NCBI RefSeq assembly: GCF_002259415.1
Contig: NZ_NPFY01000011.1
Span: forward strand, 62,001-126,000
Reading direction: 5' to 3'
Length of the DNA stretch: 64,000 nt
DNA from: Rhodococcus sp. 14-2470-1b
GTDB lineage: Bacteria; Actinomycetota; Actinomycetes; Mycobacteriales; Mycobacteriaceae
Shown here: piece by piece, positions 18,784 through 27,039 of the stretch
Position numbering within the stretch: position 1 is the first letter of the stretch
Layout: each line of letters opens with the position of its first letter
Program-made: the position numbers and the translations under genes
Notes under the pieces: model-generated
Databases searched by the model: none
Seen by the model: only the letters and a program-made list of their open reading frames with translations
What the model was told of the DNA's origin: nothing

Positions 18784-20145
18784 TTACTGGAAAGCGCGAC
18801 CCTGTTCCCGGTCCAGAACAGTCTCGGACTTGTTCCGCAGAACGAAGATGTAGACCACCAGCGACACCGCGATCACCACCGTCACGTAGAGGATGAACCA
18901 CGGGACGTGGCCACCGTTCTTCGCGGCCTGGTAGATGAGCGGCGCAGTGCCACCGAACGCCGAGTTCGCCAGCGCATACCCGAGGCCGACGCCCAGCGCA
19001 CGCACGTGCGACGGAAACAGCTCCGCCTTCACGATCGCGTTGATCGAGGTGTAACCGGTCAGGATGACGTAACCCACGCACACCAGTGCGAGCGACTCCA
19101 CCACCGACGTCGCGGACGGCAGATAGGTGATGAGTACGTAGGTGTACAGGACACCGCCGATACCGAAGAACACGAGCAGCGGCTTGCGACCGACCTTGTC
19201 GCTGATCATTCCGCCGATCGGCTGCAGCAACATCAGGAAGATCAGGCCGAAGAGATTGATCCACGTGCCGGTCATGCCGCGGTCCTCGTACGCCGTCTTG
19301 ATCATCGACGGAGCGTTGACGCTGTACGTGTAGAACGCGATGGTGCCGCCGATCGTGACCATGAAGCACACCAGCAGCGGGCGCCAATGGTTCAGCACCA
19401 GCTCCTTCATCGAGCCCGACGCACGGTCGGCACCGCTGCGCACGGCCGCCAGCTGATCCTTCGTCAGCGATTCGTCCATGCTGCGACGCAGCCAGAACAC
19501 CACCACCGCAGCAACACCGCCGATGAAGAAGGCGATGCGCCAACCGAACTCCTCGATCTGCCCCCGGTCCAGGAACGCCTGCATGATCAGCAGCGTCACC
19601 TGCGCGAGCACATGTCCACCGACGAGGGTGACGTACTGGAACGACGAGAAGAATCCCCGACGCTCCCGCGTCGCGGCCTCGGACATGTACGTCGCCGACG
19701 CGCCGTACTCGCCGCCCGTCGCGAAGCCCTGCACCAGACGGCACAGGATCAGAATGACCGCTGCCCACACACCGATGCTCTCGCGTCCCGGCGTCAACGC
19801 GATGACCAGCGAGCACGCAGCCATCATCGAAACGCTGAACGTCAGCGCAGCACGTCGGCCGTTCCGGTCGGCGTAGCGGCCGAAGAACCACGAACCCACC
19901 GGACGCATGAGGAACGTGACGGCGAAGATCGCGTACACGTACACGGTCGAGTTCTTGTCCGCCGAATCGAAGAACTGATTCTCGAAGTACGTCGCGAACA
20001 CCGTGTAGACGTACACGTCGTACCACTCGACGAGGTTGCCCGACGACCCGCGGAGCGTGTTGAACACCGCACGCCGGGTCGCCGCGGGAGACGAAACGGG
20101 TGCGGACCGCGGTGAGTCAGCGGTCGAGGTGGCCTCGTTGGCCAT
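18784..20145 (-). CDS. MHS-family MFS permease, alpha-ketoglutarate/citrate-proton symporter-like
   Basis: 453 residues from ATG 20145, with GGAAGGAC upstream. The metabolite:H+ symporter subgroup is shown by GNLVEWYDVYVYTVFATYFENQFF at the N-terminus, LMRPVGSWFFGRYADRNGRRAAL after TM2, RLVQGFATGGEYGASATYMSEAATRERRGFFSSFQ, and the long charged loop between TM6 and TM7. Twelve helices are visible. Relatives carry alpha-ketoglutarate, citrate, proline-betaine or shikimate. It precedes the TAXI gene and lies downstream of a two-component system on the same strand, suggesting regulated carboxylate uptake. Confidence 0.9.
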   Translation of the reverse strand: MANEATSTADSPRSAPVSSPAATRRAVFNTLRGSSGNLVEWYDVYVYTVFATYFENQFFDSADKNSTVYVYAIFAVTFLMRPVGSWFFGRYADRNGRRAALTFSVSMMAACSLVIALTPGRESIGVWAAVILILCRLVQGFATGGEYGASATYMSEAATRERRGFFSSFQYVTLVGGHVLAQVTLLIMQAFLDRGQIEEFGWRIAFFIGGVAAVVVFWLRRSMDESLTKDQLAAVRSGADRASGSMKELVLNHWRPLLVCFMVTIGGTIAFYTYSVNAPSMIKTAYEDRGMTGTWINLFGLIFLMLLQPIGGMISDKVGRKPLLVFFGIGGVLYTYVLITYLPSATSVVESLALVCVGYVILTGYTSINAIVKAELFPSHVRALGVGLGYALANSAFGGTAPLIYQAAKNGGHVPWFILYVTVVIAVSLVVYIFVLRNKSETVLDREQGRAFQ

Positions 20146-20251
20146 GGGCAGTCCTTCCACACAGGGGCTCGTGCTGGTCGCCGCGAGGTGTACGGCAACC
20201 GTCTGCCCCTACTGTGACCCCAGGCACAGCCCCGAACAAAACCGTTTCCGA

Positions 20252-20274
20252 TTTCCTAACACTCTCTTAGGAAA
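20252..20274. promoter_or_regulatory. Inverted repeat at end of kinase gene, before the MHS permease
   Basis: TTTCCTAA-N7-TTAGGAAA has perfect 8-bp arms. It overlaps the stop codon of the histidine kinase and lies about 105 bases upstream of the permease start. It may be a short terminator or a response-regulator site for the permease/TAXI operon. Confidence 0.4.
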
Positions 20275-21661
20275 GGACCGCCGGTACTGCCAGCTCGACG
20301 CGCAGACCCGACGGCACACCCGCACTGACCTGCAAGGACCCTCCTGCTCGCTCGGTCAAGGCGTGGACGATCGACAGGCCGAGCCCCGTGCCCTCACCCC
20401 CGACCCCCGGCGCCCGATAGAACCGGTCGACCACCTTCGGCAACTCACCCGTGGGTACTCCCCCTCCCGAGTCCGCCACCCACACGAGCACGTGGCCGTC
20501 GCTCTCTCGGCACCCGATCTCGACGGACGAACCCGCGCCTGCATACTTCGTGACGTTGCTCAGCAGCGCATCGAGAATCCTGATCATGTCGTCCTCCGGC
20601 AACGCTGCGCACGGCACATCGTCGGCGACGGCGAGCGAGAAGGACATCCCCGCGACGGCCAATGTGGTCGACCAGAATTCGACGCGACCCAGTATCGCCG
20701 CCCCGGCGTCGCACCCTGTCGTCCGCGCGCTCGCCGGCGTCTCGGCAGCCGCCAGGACGAGAAGATCCTCGACGACGGTGCTCAGTCGGTCCACCTCCAG
20801 AGTCGTCTTCAGGTGTGCCTCGGATGCCGACTCCGGCACCCTCATACCCAGCACATCCAGTCGAATACGCAGCGCAGCCAACGGATTACGCAAAGCATGG
20901 GCGGTGTCCGCGACCAGTCGGCGCTGAGCCGCAGTGGCCGCCTCCACGTCGTCGGCCATGGCGTCGAACGCACCGGACAGCTCACGCACTTCCGGCGGCC
21001 CGACGTACTCGGTCGACTCCGGCCTCGGCGTCTCCTCCGCCGGCAGCTCGGCGTGGAACTTGTCTCCGAACGACTGCACACGCGACGACAACGCCGTCAA
21101 CGGCCGAACCACCCAGCGCGACAACGCAGCAGCGATCACTGCCACGGACACCAGGATCAGCAGCGCACCTGCGCCGATGACCACCCACGCCACCGCCACG
21201 TCTCTACGCGCCGCATCGGTCGACGCATCGATCACCACCGCACCGTCCACCTGTGTTCCACCGCCGACGGGAGCCGCGACCAACACCTCGGACTGGGCCC
21301 ACGGCGTCAAACTCGAAGGGACGTCGCCGCGTTGGTTACGTAGTGCTCCCGACACGGCCTCCTGCACGTCGGGCCGGCCGACGTCGATACCCGCCGACGC
21401 ACGCACCACACCGCCCCGGTCGACGATGGCGAGCCCCTCGCCGTACAGAGAGTGGTAGCGCTGCACGGACTCTCGTAGTCTCGGAACCCCGGACTCGTCC
21501 TCCCGCGAGGACAACTCCGCGAAGAACGTCGCTGCCGCAGCACGGTTCTCGCCGAACCTCTGCACACGTTCCCGCCCCACCAACACCGCCAGAGGCACCG
21601 CAAGCGCGAGCACGACGACGATGGAGTAGATCATCAACACGACCAGCACCCGGCGTCGCAC
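20267..21661 (-). CDS. Membrane sensor histidine kinase
   Basis: 464 residues. An N-terminal helix (LVVLMIYSIVVVLALAVPLAVLV), an outer domain of about 120 residues, a second helix (VAWVVIGAGALLILVSVAVIAAAL) and a HAMP linker precede the dimerisation domain with the phospho-His in ADTAHALRNPLAALR. The ATP domain has N (LLSNVTKYAG), D-x-G-x-G (VADSGGGVP) and GTGLGLSIV. The layout matches TctE/PhoR-type kinases; TctE-TctD systems control tricarboxylate uptake. It begins one base after the response-regulator stop, so the two are co-translated. The signal may be delivered directly or through the nearby TAXI protein. Confidence 0.92.
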   Translation of the reverse strand: MRRRVLVVLMIYSIVVVLALAVPLAVLVGRERVQRFGENRAAAATFFAELSSREDESGVPRLRESVQRYHSLYGEGLAIVDRGGVVRASAGIDVGRPDVQEAVSGALRNQRGDVPSSLTPWAQSEVLVAAPVGGGTQVDGAVVIDASTDAARRDVAVAWVVIGAGALLILVSVAVIAAALSRWVVRPLTALSSRVQSFGDKFHAELPAEETPRPESTEYVGPPEVRELSGAFDAMADDVEAATAAQRRLVADTAHALRNPLAALRIRLDVLGMRVPESASEAHLKTTLEVDRLSTVVEDLLVLAAAETPASARTTGCDAGAAILGRVEFWSTTLAVAGMSFSLAVADDVPCAALPEDDMIRILDALLSNVTKYAGAGSSVEIGCRESDGHVLVWVADSGGGVPTGELPKVVDRFYRAPGVGGEGTGLGLSIVHALTERAGGSLQVSAGVPSGLRVELAVPAVLS

Positions 21662-21662
21662 G

Positions 21663-22322
21663 TCAGGTGTCCCAGCGGTAACCGAAGCCGCGGATGGTGA
21701 CGATCGCCCCGGGGCGCCCGAGCTTGGCCCGCAGCGCCGTCATGTGAACATCGAGCGTGCGCGAGATCGCCACGTACGCATCACCCCAGATGGCGTCCAT
21801 CAACTGCTCGCGGCTCACGGCTTCACCCCGCCTCGTCACGAGGTGAGCCAACAGGTCGAACTCCTTGGTCGTCAGCCCGATGTCCGTGCCGTCGACTTCG
21901 ACGCCGCGGCCCACGAGATCGACCACGACATCGCCGAGCACCACTCGGTCCGCCGAGGACTCCGCCGCCGCACTGCGACGCCTCGCCGCCACCTCCAGCC
22001 GCGCATGCAGTTCACCGAGCCGAGCGGGCTTGACGACGTAATCGTCGGCACCGCCGCGCAGCGCCCGCACCACCGACCGCTCGTCGTCCCGCGCCGTCAG
22101 CACCACCACCGGCACCGGGCTGAGAGTTCGGAGCTTGCGCAGCACCTCGAGCCCGTCCATGTCCGGCAGCCCGAGGTCGAGCAACACGACGTCCATGTCG
22201 TGGTAGCCGAGCAGTACATCCGCTCCGCGGCGCATCCGAACGGGCGCGTGGCCGACTTCGGTCAGCGCCTCGACCAGCGCCTCACCGAGTCCGTCGTTGT
22301 CCTCCACCACCGCGATACGCAT
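21663..22322 (-). CDS. OmpR/TctD-family response regulator
   Basis: 219 residues from ATG 22322, so that the protein begins MRIAVVEDN. The receiver domain (1-115) has the acidic pair ED, the phosphorylated Asp in VVLLDLGLP, T in VVVLTARDD and K in YVVKPA. The C-terminal winged helix has LTTKEFDLLAHLV, SREQLMDAIWG and VDVHMTALRAKLG...IRGFGYRW. It is the partner of the kinase that follows. Likely targets are the MHS/TAXI genes downstream and the citrate synthase upstream on the same strand. Confidence 0.93.
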   Translation of the reverse strand: MRIAVVEDNDGLGEALVEALTEVGHAPVRMRRGADVLLGYHDMDVVLLDLGLPDMDGLEVLRKLRTLSPVPVVVLTARDDERSVVRALRGGADDYVVKPARLGELHARLEVAARRRSAAAESSADRVVLGDVVVDLVGRGVEVDGTDIGLTTKEFDLLAHLVTRRGEAVSREQLMDAIWGDAYVAISRTLDVHMTALRAKLGRPGAIVTIRGFGYRWDT

Positions 22323-22376
22323 CCACCACAAGATATATCCGACGCCGGCGCGGCGGCCCCGGGACACCCGAACACG

Positions 22377-23507
22377 TCACAGCGCAGGAAGCGCCTGGGG
22401 TGCCTCGGGACCGTCGTACCGGGCGATGGGCCGGATGATCTTGCTGTCCGCGGACTGCTCGACGATGTTGGCGCACCACCCCACGATCCGGCTGCACGCG
22501 AAGGTCGGCGTGAACATGGACCTGGGTATCCCGCACAGCTCCATCAGCACGCCCGCGTAGTACTCGACGTTCGCGTAGAGCTTCCGGTCCGGTTTCAGAT
22601 CCGCCAGCGCCGCGGCGATCACCTTCTCCACCTGCGCGGCCTTGTCGATCAGTTCGCCTCCCAGCTGCTGCGCCGTTTCGCGGAGCATCACCGACCTGGG
22701 GTCCTCGGTGCGATACACCGGGTGACCGAACCCCATGATGCGTTCACCCGCAGTGATTTTCGTGCGAGCCCAGGAATCCGCGTCCGCCAGGTCGGCAATC
22801 TGATCCAGCCCGTCCAACGCCCGATCCGGCGCACCTCCGTGCAGCGGACCGGCGAACGCGCCGATCGCCGCACACACGGCGGAGGCGATGTCCGACCCCG
22901 TCGACGCGACCACTCGCGCCGTGAACGTCGACGCATTGAACCCGTGATCGATGGTCGCCGTCAGGTACCGGTCGACCGCCCTGGCATGAGCGTCGCTCGG
23001 AACGTCGCCACTGATCATGAACAGCCAGTTCTGCGCCGTCGTCAGATCCTGCCGCGGTTCGATCGGCTCCTGACCCGACCGAAGGCGATGGACCGCAGCC
23101 AGAACGGTGGGCGTCACCGCACACAGACGCAACGCCGTCGCTCGTTTGTCGGCCTCGGTGGATTCGTACAGCGGAACAGCGCCGGGCATGCCGGACAGAA
23201 CCGTGCGCAGCGCCAGAAGCGGCTGCTCCGGGCCGGTCGCGGCGACCGACGCCACGGCCTCGCGCACCTGGGCCGACAGGACCCGCAGCGGCGCGACCGT
23301 ACGGCTGAACTCTGCTCGCTCGGACAGGTTCGGCAGACGACCCTCCACCATCAGGAACCACGCATCCTCGAAAGTGCGGCTCTCCGCGATGTCGATCGCC
23401 GAATACTGACGGTAGTGATAGAAACCCTCGTCGCCTCGGACGTCACCGATCGACGTGGACGTGACGACGACATTGTGTAGCCCACGCGGGGCGTCGAGAA
23501 CGCTCAT
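22377..23507 (-). CDS. Citrate synthase (type II-like/2-methylcitrate synthase family)
   Basis: 376 residues from ATG 23507, with GAGGAGAGATGTC upstream. Catalytic histidines are in AGPLHGGAPDRAL and GFGHPVYRTEDPR. The third position, usually Asp in N-V-D-F-Y, is Glu here (ANVEYYAGVLME), followed by the Arg of SRIVGWCANIVEQ. The short length and missing N-terminal extension fit the second citrate synthases of actinobacteria. It condenses an acyl-CoA with oxaloacetate. It is divergent from a DNA-binding citrate synthase fusion across a gap of 102 bases that carries three half-sites, and stands beside a carboxylate-uptake block. Confidence 0.9.
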   Translation of the reverse strand: MSVLDAPRGLHNVVVTSTSIGDVRGDEGFYHYRQYSAIDIAESRTFEDAWFLMVEGRLPNLSERAEFSRTVAPLRVLSAQVREAVASVAATGPEQPLLALRTVLSGMPGAVPLYESTEADKRATALRLCAVTPTVLAAVHRLRSGQEPIEPRQDLTTAQNWLFMISGDVPSDAHARAVDRYLTATIDHGFNASTFTARVVASTGSDIASAVCAAIGAFAGPLHGGAPDRALDGLDQIADLADADSWARTKITAGERIMGFGHPVYRTEDPRSVMLRETAQQLGGELIDKAAQVEKVIAAALADLKPDRKLYANVEYYAGVLMELCGIPRSMFTPTFACSRIVGWCANIVEQSADSKIIRPIARYDGPEAPQALPAL

Positions 23508-23547
23508 GACATCTCTCCTCTGCTGGTCACCCACCACGATCCGCGTT

Positions 23548-23584
23548 AACATTGATCGTTGTCAATGTTGATAGAGTCAATGTT
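23548..23584. promoter_or_regulatory. Three-half-site operator between the two citrate synthase genes
   Basis: AACATTGA (23548-23555) and TCAATGTT (23562-23569) form a perfect inverted repeat with a 6-bp spacer; a third copy TCAATGTT lies at 23577-23584, 15 bp on. The site lies between the divergent starts, so it could control both. The natural ligand is the helix-turn-helix domain encoded by the gene at 23610. Confidence 0.7.
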
Positions 23585-23609
23585 CAGCACGCCGAACCGA
23601 GAGGCGAAC

Positions 23610-24815
23610 ATGCCATCCCCCGACGGCCGAGATCTCCTCACCACCGCCCAGGCCGCCGCCCGGTTGGGGGTCAAACCCGAAACTGTCTACGCCTACGTCA
23701 GCCGCGGGTTGCTGACCAGTAGTCGCCTCCCCGGCGTCAGGGGCAGCGTCTTCGACGTCGAGGAAGTCGAAGCACTCGCCGGTCGCGACACCGCACGCCG
23801 CACCGACATCGGGACGGTGGAACGGATCAGAACTCGGATCACCCTGCTGGACGACGATCACCTGTACTACCGCGGCCGCAACGCCGTCGACCTGACCGCC
23901 TACTCGTTCGAGTCGGTAGCGCACTTCGTGTGGACGGGACAACTGGACTCGGAGTGGTCTTTCCGCGTCGATTCCGTTGTGGCACAGAAATGCCGAGATG
24001 CCGCTGCCTCACTGTCGCCGGAGTGCCGGTTCATCGACCGCATCCGCCTCGCCGTCGACGTCGCCGCGACCCACCGCCCGATGCGAGTCGACATCAGTCC
24101 GAAATCGGTTGTCTCCGAGGCCGGCCAATTGTTGGCGACCGTCGCCGCCTCGCTCACCGAGCGTGCGCCCGCCACCTCCGTCGCGGAGTCGATGTGGGCT
24201 GCAGTGCGATCGGAGACATCAGACCCTCGCGGGCTGGGCGTACTGCGATCCGCCCTCGTGCTGATGCTCGATCACAGCCTGGCGGCGTCGACGCTCGCCG
24301 TGCGGGTCGCGGCCAGCACGCGCGCCCACCTCTACTCGGTCGTCGCCGCAGGCTTGGGGTGCATCGACGGACCGCTGCACGGATCCGCGGCCGAGCCGGC
24401 GTACCGGTTCATGATGTCTGCACGCGTCGACCCGATTTCCGCACTCGCACAACACCTTCGATCCGGCGAGCGGGTGCCGGGGTTCGGCCACGTGATCTAC
24501 ACCGACCGGGACCCGCGCGCCCAGGAGTTGCTCCGACTGCTGCGCGACCCGGCTAGCGGCGCGGACCCCGCCGTGGTGGCAGCCGCGGACATCGTGATCG
24601 ACGAGATGCGCGATCGGTTCGACACGTTCCCCAACTCCGATTTTGCGCTCGCCACGTTCACGTGCGCCTTCGGTCTCCGGCCCGATACCCCGGAGGCACT
24701 GTTCGCCTTCTCCCGTATCGCCGGGTGGACCGCGCACGCCCTCGAGGAGTACGACGAACCGCCCCTTCGCTTTCGAGTGCCCGGTATCTACACAGGTATC
24801 CGGCCGCGCACCTGA
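23610..24815 (+). CDS. Citrate synthase fused to an N-terminal helix-turn-helix DNA-binding domain
   Basis: 401 residues from ATG 23610 (GAGAGGCGAAC upstream); earlier in-frame starts would run through the operator. Residues about 8-55 (LLTTAQAAARLGVKPETVYAYVSRGLL...VFDVEEVEAL) are a MerR/excisionase-type DNA-binding domain. The remainder is citrate synthase-like, with both histidines (GPLHGSAAEPAYR, GFGHVIYTDRDPR), Asp in PNSDFALATF and Arg in SRIAGWTAHALEE, so catalysis is not excluded. Such fusions occur in actinobacteria. I infer a metabolite-responsive regulator of itself and the divergent citrate synthase. Confidence 0.88.
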   Translation: MPSPDGRDLLTTAQAAARLGVKPETVYAYVSRGLLTSSRLPGVRGSVFDVEEVEALAGRDTARRTDIGTVERIRTRITLLDDDHLYYRGRNAVDLTAYSFESVAHFVWTGQLDSEWSFRVDSVVAQKCRDAAASLSPECRFIDRIRLAVDVAATHRPMRVDISPKSVVSEAGQLLATVAASLTERAPATSVAESMWAAVRSETSDPRGLGVLRSALVLMLDHSLAASTLAVRVAASTRAHLYSVVAAGLGCIDGPLHGSAAEPAYRFMMSARVDPISALAQHLRSGERVPGFGHVIYTDRDPRAQELLRLLRDPASGADPAVVAAADIVIDEMRDRFDTFPNSDFALATFTCAFGLRPDTPEALFAFSRIAGWTAHALEEYDEPPLRFRVPGIYTGIRPRT

Positions 24816-24914
24816 TCAGCTCCCTCGAGTCCTGTGTAGTTTCCGCCGAAACGGGCACACTCTCCTCGACCGCGTCCGCGGCGCTAGACCGAGCTTCGAA
24901 CCCCAGGAGATCTC

Positions 24915-25070
24915 ATGACGATGCCCAGCGACGCCGACGCCGCAGTGGAATCCCACGGCACCAACGACGGCCCCCGCGACCACCCGGCCGACGAGAACAC
25001 TGCCGTGGGCGCACACGTCGACGACGAGAACGTGCCACACCCACCACGCGACGACGAGTCGACGGGCTAG
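24915..25070 (+). CDS. Small acidic hypothetical protein (51 residues)
   Basis: ATG 24915 follows AGGAGA at proper distance, and the frame ends in TAG at 25068-25070. The product begins MTMPSDADAAVESHG, is rich in Asp, Glu, His and Pro, and has no membrane segment, so it is probably an unstructured cytoplasmic protein. Ending ten bases before the convergent secreted-protein gene, it may be co-transcribed with the citrate synthase fusion. No family recognised. Confidence 0.55.
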   Translation: MTMPSDADAAVESHGTNDGPRDHPADENTAVGAHVDDENVPHPPRDDESTG

Positions 25071-25080
25071 CTCGACCGAA

Positions 25081-25503
25081 CTAGGGAACGTAGAAGGTGG
25101 CGAACCCGGGAACCGTCGTGGCGTAGGCCGGAACGGCGACAACAGCGACCTGCCCCGGCCCGGTCGTGAGTACTGCCTCGCGTTGTGCGCCGCCCAATCC
25201 GTCGGACATGCGGGCCGTACCTGACGCCCCGGTGGAGAGGTTCAGCCAGCGCACGTCGGCGACCTGATAGCACCCAGGCCTGCCGTCGGCCGGGCTGGTG
25301 ATCCTGGCGACCCCCGGTTGTTCGCCGAGTACCGCCACGCAGCGGACCTCGGGCGAATCGAAGCTGCCGTTGGTGTTTCCGTACGGCGCCGGGTCGATCT
25401 GGAACGGCACCGTGACCTCCGCGGACGCGACTGCCACCGGACCGAGAACCGCACCGATCACCACTGCCCCACACACCGTCAGTTTCCGTACGAACGTCTT
25501 CAT
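25081..25503 (-). CDS. Small secreted hypothetical protein
   Basis: 140 residues from ATG 25503. A Sec signal peptide is clear: MKTFVRKLTVCGAVVIGAVLGP followed by VAVASA and cleavage before EVTVP. The mature 112 residues are mostly beta-prone, with two cysteines (VRCVAVLG and PGCYQVAD) that probably form a disulfide bridge, and end in FATFYVP. No catalytic motif is visible. Similar small secreted proteins are common in Nocardiaceae and of unknown function. Confidence 0.75.
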   Translation of the reverse strand: MKTFVRKLTVCGAVVIGAVLGPVAVASAEVTVPFQIDPAPYGNTNGSFDSPEVRCVAVLGEQPGVARITSPADGRPGCYQVADVRWLNLSTGASGTARMSDGLGGAQREAVLTTGPGQVAVVAVPAYATTVPGFATFYVP

Positions 25504-25540
25504 GGGTTCGATCCTCCACCCGATGACGGTACTGCGCGCC

Positions 25541-26947
25541 TTATTGGACCCAAATGCCGTGCAACCCCGCGGGAACACGGATGGGCAGCTCGATCGTCGC
25601 CAGCGGCCCGTCCGCTGGATTGTCGGCGTCCAGGATGTAGAAGCGGGATGTCAGATCCTCGGGGTCGGTGCCGATCGCACCCCAGTAATCGTGTGTCTCA
25701 CCCGGAATGTAGATGGGCTCGCCGATCGCCACTCCGGGAGACCACACCTCGTCGCGCCCGGAGTGCACGTCGTGGAAGAACAGTGATTCGAGGAATCCGT
25801 CGTCGACCTCGGATTTTCCGACGGTGGCGATGCGGCCGTGATCGAGCGTCAGCAACCTGTCGTCGACGCGCGGGAATTCGATACCGAACCGGTCACTGAT
25901 CTGCGTACGGCTCACCGCACCGGTGGCAGGATTCAGCAGTGCCCGCGTCAACGCCGGGTTGTTGACGCCCGTCGGCTTCGTGAGTCCGCCGGGAAAGAGA
26001 TGCTCGACGTAGTCGACGGTGACGGTGCCGTCGGGATTGTCGAAGGCGTTGGCGAAGTGCCACACCCAGAACGCCTCCGTGTCGATCCACCGAATTGCAC
26101 TACCGTCCCGAGGAATCAGCGCGATGCGGGTGCCCCGCTCCGGCTGCCACGACAGCAGCGCTCCACCGGTCATCGCGGCGGCGAGGTCGAACACCAACGG
26201 ATTGACGAACAGCACCACGTACTTCTGCGTCAGCGCCATGTCGTGAATCATGTAGGGCTTGTCGAGACCGTCGACGGGAGTCGGCGACAGCAACACCCTG
26301 CCGTCGGCGCCGACGATCGACCACGTCAGATACGGCGCTTCCAGCGAATAGTTGAACAGCACCATCTCACCGGTGTGCGGATCGATCTTGGGGTGCGCCG
26401 TGCTGCCGACCCGCATCGCACCGTCGCAGTCCTCCTGCGCGAGCGTCGCGAGCTTCTCGCGGTCCAGCAGGTACGGCCGGTCGCCTTCTGCCATCGCCAG
26501 GAGCTTGCCCGCGTGATCGACGATGTTGATGTCCGGTAGCTGACGGGTGGTGCCGGCGAGAGCATCGCCGACGACCGACGCCGGCGGCGTGTACCCGTCC
26601 ATCACACCGGACCAGATCGCCTCTCCGCGTTGCTCTTCGAGCTCGACCATCGGCGTCCGAACGAATCGATTGGTGTACGACGCTCGGCCGTCGGCGATGC
26701 TGACCCGGTGAACCATCCCGTCGCCGTCGAGCGGAAAGACGAACGATCCGATCGGGTCGAAACGCGGATTGGGTCCGTTCCGCAGGTAACTGCCCTTCAG
26801 GTCGGCCGGGATCTCGCCGACGACAGGCAGATCCACGACGTCCACCTCCTCGCGCTGCGGGGCGAACACACCGTTCAGGTGAGTGTGGTGGACGACGTCG
26901 ACGGGCGCCGGCCGGTGCGGGTCGGTGGTGAGCGTGTCGTTCGTCAT
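25541..26947 (-). CDS. Carotenoid (apocarotenoid/stilbene-type) cleavage oxygenase
   Basis: 468 residues from ATG 26947. The seven-bladed propeller family is shown by LKGSYLRNGPNPRFDP at the front and by the four iron-binding histidines in STAHPKID, MIHDMALT, WHFANAF and the final LHGIWVQ. ETHDYWGAIG and conserved second-sphere glutamates are also seen. These Fe(II) enzymes split C=C bonds of carotenoids, apocarotenals, stilbenes or lignostilbenes with O2. A phenolic acid decarboxylase lies 4 kb away, so a phenylpropanoid substrate is possible, but no carotenoid or lignin genes adjoin it. Confidence 0.93.
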   Translation of the reverse strand: MTNDTLTTDPHRPAPVDVVHHTHLNGVFAPQREEVDVVDLPVVGEIPADLKGSYLRNGPNPRFDPIGSFVFPLDGDGMVHRVSIADGRASYTNRFVRTPMVELEEQRGEAIWSGVMDGYTPPASVVGDALAGTTRQLPDINIVDHAGKLLAMAEGDRPYLLDREKLATLAQEDCDGAMRVGSTAHPKIDPHTGEMVLFNYSLEAPYLTWSIVGADGRVLLSPTPVDGLDKPYMIHDMALTQKYVVLFVNPLVFDLAAAMTGGALLSWQPERGTRIALIPRDGSAIRWIDTEAFWVWHFANAFDNPDGTVTVDYVEHLFPGGLTKPTGVNNPALTRALLNPATGAVSRTQISDRFGIEFPRVDDRLLTLDHGRIATVGKSEVDDGFLESLFFHDVHSGRDEVWSPGVAIGEPIYIPGETHDYWGAIGTDPEDLTSRFYILDADNPADGPLATIELPIRVPAGLHGIWVQ

Positions 26948-27039
26948 GAGGGGACTCCCGTTCGTCGGTGCGATGCTTCGATCCTGGTCTTCGGCACCGT
27001 GGAGGAACATCGGTCAGAGCACGTAGATATCCCTGCCAG

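Noticed and set aside
20252-20274. Certain OmpR-type regulator binding site
   Set aside because: OmpR-family sites are normally direct repeats; the inverted repeat overlaps a stop codon and may be a terminator, so it is listed without a binding claim.
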